Source of the DNA: Stentor coeruleus
Taxonomy: Eukaryota; Ciliophora; Heterotrichea; Heterotrichida; Stentoridae
Direction of reading: 5' to 3'
Assembly (NCBI GenBank): GCA_001970955.1
Contig: MPUH01000176.1
Location: 1-64,000 of the forward strand
DNA length: 64,000 nt
In this document: one piece after another, positions 63,101 to 64,000 of the stretch
How the letters are laid out: every line of letters starts with the position of its first letter
How positions within the stretch are numbered: the stretch's first letter is position 1
Program-made: the position numbers and the translations under genes
Notes under the pieces: generated by a model
What the model saw: the letters and a program-made list of their open reading frames with translations, nothing else
What the model was told of the DNA's origin: nothing
Database searches by the model: none

Positions 63101-63838
63101 ACTTGAGCTTTTTGGATGGAGTGATGAAAATTATAATGAATCAGAATGGTTTAAATTTGTTACATGGACTTTGTTATTAGTTAATCTTATTAAAGGAGTG
63201 TGTGTATTTAAGATTTTCCAAGTAACAAGGAAATATATTAGATTTATAACTTCAAGTTTGAAAGAAATTATGGCTTTTATGCTGATTTTTTTATATACAG
63301 TGATTGCTTTTGGAGCGTTGAATGTGTATACAGAAAATGGTCAGATAAATTTTAATGAGATTTTCCTTATCCCATTTAGCTTTTCAGTAGGGGATATTAG
63401 TACCGATCAGGAAACTTCCGGATTAAAAGGCTTGACAATAATATTTGCTATTACTATTGATATTATAATAATGCTTAATATGATCATATCTATTCTTAGT
63501 GATTGTTTTGATGAGTTTCAATATAAAGATGATATNATATTTATAACTATAGAGAAATGGCTTTTATTATATATGAAGTTAAATGCTTTAAAAATCTAAT
63601 ATACAATGAAACACCAGAAAAAGGATACTTACACATATGTCTTGATTCTACTCAAGATTCATCTTATAATTGGAAAGGAAAAGTACTTAATTTAAGAGAT
63701 TGTATTGATAATTCGATTGCTAGTATTAAAAATCAAATGAAAGCGAATGAGAATGAATTAAATGCTAGAATCCAGAAGATTGAGGAAAATACAAATCAAA
63801 TTGTTGAGCTTTTAAGAGGAATTAACAATAATAAGTAG
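60186..63838 (+). CDS. WD40-ankyrin-six-transmembrane ion channel fusion (copy B; split by an assembly N)
   Basis: This paralogue of the 20396-24364 gene has the same order. About 55-625 are WD40 repeats (SGSEDNLIIMWDLL, SGSSDKTIIIWNLN, SGSFDKTIKVWNVT). Ankyrin-like repeats follow (FTGVHFAAYTGCYQAIEKLI). A six-helix cation channel has EWNILNI before helix 3, a pore segment near FNEIFLIPFSFSVG and NMIISILSDCFDEF at helix 6. A helical tail (YLHICLDSTQDSSYNWKGKV) closes it. It lacks about 90 residues present after the propeller in copy A. An N at 63536, with four bases (ATAT) duplicated beside it, breaks the frame; without them it reads through to 63838. A stopless intron at 62722-62736 is inferred. 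About 1210 residues. Confidence 0.9.
62722..62736 (+). other. Probable stopless 15-base intron in channel gene B
   Basis: GTAATTACTATACAG, phase 1, T9 and A10 present. It lies at the same codon as the stop-containing intron of copy A. The frame stays open either way. Confidence 0.75.
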
Positions 63839-64000
63839 TTTAGTGGAATTAGATAACTCAATTTATTTCTTAAAATTATGCTAAAAAAAAAACTTGTGAG
63901 TTGGGACATAATCAATTTATAGTCTTGTTAGTAAAAATTATAGATGGTTAATCCCTATAAAAATTATAAAAATAAAATAGTAAAAATTAATATAATTCAT

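Noticed and set aside
1-64000. Transposons, virus-like elements, CRISPR arrays, tRNA and rRNA genes
   Set aside because: No transposase, reverse transcriptase, integrase or capsid-like protein was seen in the open frames, and no convincing tRNA B-box or rRNA core was found by eye. A tRNAscan or Infernal run would be decisive for small RNAs.

Overview
The window looks like macronuclear DNA of a heterotrich ciliate, most like Stentor. It is very AT-rich. Genes are packed on both strands. TAA, TAG and TGA all act as true stops, so the code is standard, unlike Blepharisma or Condylostoma. Many genes are split by introns of exactly 15 bases. Eleven such introns are located here. All begin GTA or GTG, end TAG or CAG, and have T at base 9 and A at base 10. 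Several apparent in-frame stops lie inside these introns, and removing the introns gives full-length recognisable proteins. The species name is inference; no ribosomal RNA or telomere is present.

Layout. 0-2 kb: tandem carbonyl-reductase-like dehydrogenases, the first cut by the window edge. 2-3 kb: a decayed MORN-repeat gene. 3-12.4 kb: a small coiled-coil protein, a membrane RING-H2 protein, an LRR-ankyrin protein, a hypothetical protein, a SAPS-family phosphatase subunit, a 42-base minisatellite and a PP2C phosphatase. 12.5-19 kb: two related coiled-coil proteins flanking histone H4, then a disordered protein. 19.4-24.4 kb: an HTH-SNF5 remodeller subunit and a WD40-ankyrin-ion channel. 25-39 kb: a membrane SDR, a WD40 protein, two DUF4246 genes, and a family of RING/B-box-like genes in stages from intact to relic. 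39-44 kb: an RRM/zinc-finger protein, a DENND6-like exchange factor and a CIPK-like kinase. 44.8-49.5 kb: an unknown protein, a SIAH-like ligase, a 7TM-pseudokinase and a NudE-like protein. 50-56 kb: a copine, histone H3 and an RHD3/SEY1 GTPase. 56.8-59.3 kb: tandem polytopic membrane proteins. 60-64 kb: a second WD40-ankyrin-channel gene.

Many genes suit signalling, calcium response, membrane shaping and cytoskeletal work in a large cell: two channels, a copine, a CIPK-like kinase, a 7TM-pseudokinase, a NudE-like protein and an ER-fusion GTPase. No operon-like linkage is implied. The least ordinary items are the WD40-ankyrin-channel fusions, the 7TM-pseudokinase, the NAF-motif kinase, the HTH-SNF5 fusion, and in-frame introns that contain no stop and so hide inside open frames.

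Nine single N bases occur. Each is flanked by a direct repeat of the neighbouring sequence, as expected where overlapping contig ends were joined without collapsing the overlap. One of them breaks the second channel gene. I recognised no transposon, virus-like element, CRISPR array, tRNA or rRNA.
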